From Tigriopus japonicus (Eukaryota > Arthropoda > Copepoda > Harpacticoida > Harpacticidae), in assembly GCA_010645155.1 (NCBI GenBank), contig JAAGOF010000075.1, positions 323,108 through 387,107 on the forward strand: 64,000 bases of DNA. Direction: 5' to 3'. The notes beneath the pieces are model-generated. The model did not search any database. It saw only the letters and a list, made by a program, of their open reading frames with translations, and was not told where the DNA came from. The position numbers were made by a program, and so were the translations under genes. How positions within the stretch are numbered: position 1 is the first letter of the stretch; the number at the start of each line of letters is the position of its first letter. This document shows, in pieces, positions 61,277-64,000 of the stretch.

Positions 61277-64000
61277 GCTTCGTTTGCCATATTTTCTGCA
61301 TTAAAAAAACAGTCTTAGAAAGATGTCTGGAGAACGGCAATGGAGAATCAGATTAACACGCAATTTTCCACAGGCTTGCTTTACTACTATGCGCAAGGGA
61401 ACATCATTAAATCCTCCGAAGTTCATGAAGGTTCATGATCACAATGATTCAATGAAGGAAGAAGCAGGATTTCCGAAACATTATGGAACCTTCCTGTGAA
61501 AATAATTCACAAGCCCATGGGAGCATCCCCACTCAAAGGTGAATTAATACTAATGCGACAGTAAACCCTTAAACCATAACTTTATCCATTTAGACAAGAG
61601 TCGAGGGGACCCAATTGACTTTGATAAGTCGTAAGTGAGCCTCGGTGTATGATGTTTCAAAGTGGTTTCTGCCACACACAAAGCCAAGTCGTTCCAAGAT
61701 GCCATTTTGTTCCGATGTTCCTAAAGCGAGTTGGAACTTGTTCCTTTGTGCGTTTGCCATGGAGACAAATGCCGCCATTGGCTCTGTGACATGTCAAAAT
61801 GCCTCCTTGAAGAGCTAGCCAAAAACGTTAATAGCTCCATTACATCCCAGAGAAGAAAACCTCTCCAGTCCTACGACGAAGCCTCTCCTGATCTCGTCCA
61901 TTTAGAGATCATCATGGGGACGAAGAAGAAACTTGGGAGCCTCTCCTTTAAAGACTCCCATATCCTGGTCAGCATGAGAATAATCAATCAAAATAAGATT
62001 ACACCTTTAATACGATTAGTGAGTTGGAATATTTACTTCACGAGGCCGGAGAAAAATAAATATAATTGAGGAAATCCTTTTAATTAGCACACATGGCAAA
62101 TTATGGCTTATGCTGAGAATTGGTATCCATCACAATAGAAAATCATCAGCATGAGACCCTGTGGCGAGTTTTTTAGCTTCCTTTATCTCAAATTTCCCAT
62201 GTTTCTCATTGTAATACTAAGCTATTCATTGCCTAGGAGTTAGCATTTGAACCAACTCAAAGTGGGTCTGACGGGAATTTCAGCCTTTTTCTCTTCCCAA
62301 CAGAGTCAAATACTCTTACGTTCGTTCGTTCCTTCGAGGAGGGCATGCACTAGATGGAGTGGAATCGCTGCCCTGAGTTGAAGGCGATCTTGGCACGAGC
62401 AATTAGTAACGACGACCGTGGCGTGACCCAGCAAAACCAACAACCGGTAAATCCTTTGGCAAATGGTTCCACTTTCATTGTGACGATCTGCTTTCCTGGA
62501 TGTAGTAGAAGTAGTATGTGCACTAAAAGGTCGAGATGAAGATAACTCAGCCGTCGGTCGTTCATTGCAGAATCTACTCGGTTCATCTGGCTAGGCAACT
62601 GGAACCATGCCATTTGCACAATTGATTTGAATTACTCTAAATCGAATATTTCAAGTCAAGACATAATTCAATTGACCTGTGAGCTATCAAAGTTCAGTTG
62701 ATGTGATTTAATCTGCAAGTTTTTAGATTTCATTGATTAAAAATCATTCAGAATTTGTAATAACTTTTCGTCCCAATTGGTTGAAGAGTACTGATGGGGT
62801 TCGAGTTAGGAGTATCGCCGTTTTTGACTTGGAGTTGGTCACTTGCTTTACGAAGAGCCTGTTTGTTCTTTTTCACCAAAGCACTCAAACAACCACCAAT
62901 ATTCCAACTCGAAATACGCACAGGCATGTGTTAACATATAACCACTAGAGAGGCTCTTATTTCACTAACCTACTTTTAAGCAAACATGTGATGTACCATA
63001 CAGACTAAAAGACGGTCAAATTTCAAAATCACTGCATCCTTATTCAATTTTAGCATAGACTGGGGCCCTCAATTGGCGCTTAAAATGGGACTCTCTGTGA
63101 CTCCAAAGGTTCTCAATCATTTTATCACCGAACCTCGGACATTTCTTTGAAGCTGTCCACCGAGATCGAGATTGAGGACGAAAAATTCAGTTTTGAAGGA
63201 GCTAATTTGGAATGTAGGAAACAAAAACTTGGCGATCTATAAACTGACTATTTTGATGGCTTGATATGCTATCATTTAAAAGACATTCCAGACTCTGCCC
63301 CTCGAAACGATGAAGCGTCAACTATAACACTGTCATTATTCTTGGATTTTCAGGGTCCTTGAATGAAAGACTCTCCAGTGTTTAGCTTTCGTTTTAGATT
63401 GCCTAGTTGCCTAGTGCATACGTAGGATTTTCTAGGGGCTTATAAGATTAGGAGGAATGGCTCATTCGCCTACAAATTGCATTCATTTCCTTTACCATTT
63501 AGCACCGTAATAGACCACTTCTCTCAATAACACTTGTCAACTTTTCCTTGAATTCTTCCAACCACATGGACCATTATTGAGACTAATTAACTAGTGGCCT
63601 CCATACCAAGAAACTCGACAGACTGGAAACATTACAAAAAATGCTTCGAAAGAAGAAAGGGACCAATAGCCTAAATCTCATAACTTGAAGTGTCTTTAAT
63701 TTTAAAAAAATACCCATTCGGTTGGGACAACGACACTTGATCTGTCACAATCGGATATTTCCTTTTTTTTGGGCTCTTGTCTAATGGCCTCAGGGACGAT
63801 CTAAGTCCCATGAATATCCATGATACAAGAAATGCCATGCATCCATGGAGTACTGAAACGGAGACTGTTCCAACATCATGTAGTGTTTGTCTAAGGGTTT
63901 AAGAATTCCTCCTTGTATGACCCCCTTCTCTGCGGAACAAAACTATGGAGATTGATTGTCAATTGTTTGTCTCAAAGATTTTCTGCCAGAAAGGAATTGT
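61277..64000. other. Spacer to window end, no supported gene
   Basis: Open frames of up to 112 codons (plus 61731-62069; minus 62350-62619) overlap frames on the other strand and show no family features. I see no complete transposon, repeat array or RNA gene. Confidence 0.4.

Overview
The window is eukaryotic nuclear DNA, most likely from an arthropod. A copepod-like crustacean is a guess from overall texture, not something I can prove. It contains protein genes broken by short GT-AG introns (54-225 bp in two of the genes), AATAAA polyadenylation signals, a TATA box and many small DNA transposons. There are no bacterial-style operons, ribosome binding sites or CRISPR arrays.

Three protein-coding genes can be reconstructed exon by exon with continuous reading frame. 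(1) A short-chain dehydrogenase/reductase lies on the minus strand (26835-27895, 4 exons, 287 aa) behind a TATA box. (2) A leucine-zipper tumour-suppressor/fezzin-family (LZTS) coiled-coil protein lies on the plus strand (35008-45933, 7 coding exons seen, 816 aa), with a poly(A) signal at 46035. At least one exon upstream of it is not located. (3) A small CIA30-domain protein with a signal-peptide-like N-terminus lies on the plus strand (47604-48598, 4 exons, 215 aa). The three are not visibly linked in function.

Layout: 1-233 is the end of a hAT-like element; 234-26834 is a long stretch with no gene I can support, holding simple repeats, a 34-bp tandem/inverted repeat and GTAC-rich palindromes; 26835-27948 is the dehydrogenase; 28484-34456 is a transposon-rich spacer; 35000-46060 is the LZTS gene, with a hAT-like insertion in its last intron; 47604-48620 is the CIA30 gene; 49300-61300 is a dense transposon field (a long-terminal-inverted-repeat element, two head-to-head SINE-like repeats, three hAT-like elements and a direct duplication split by one of them); 61300-64000 holds nothing I can name.

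The main discovery from reading the raw sequence is the set of small class II elements. Five complete hAT-like elements were delimited to the base by terminal inverted repeats and 8-bp target-site duplications (three perfect, two with 6 of 8 matching), and there is one Tc1/mariner-type element and one TA-flanked MITE. I found no evidence for a novel enzymatic, defence or toxin system.
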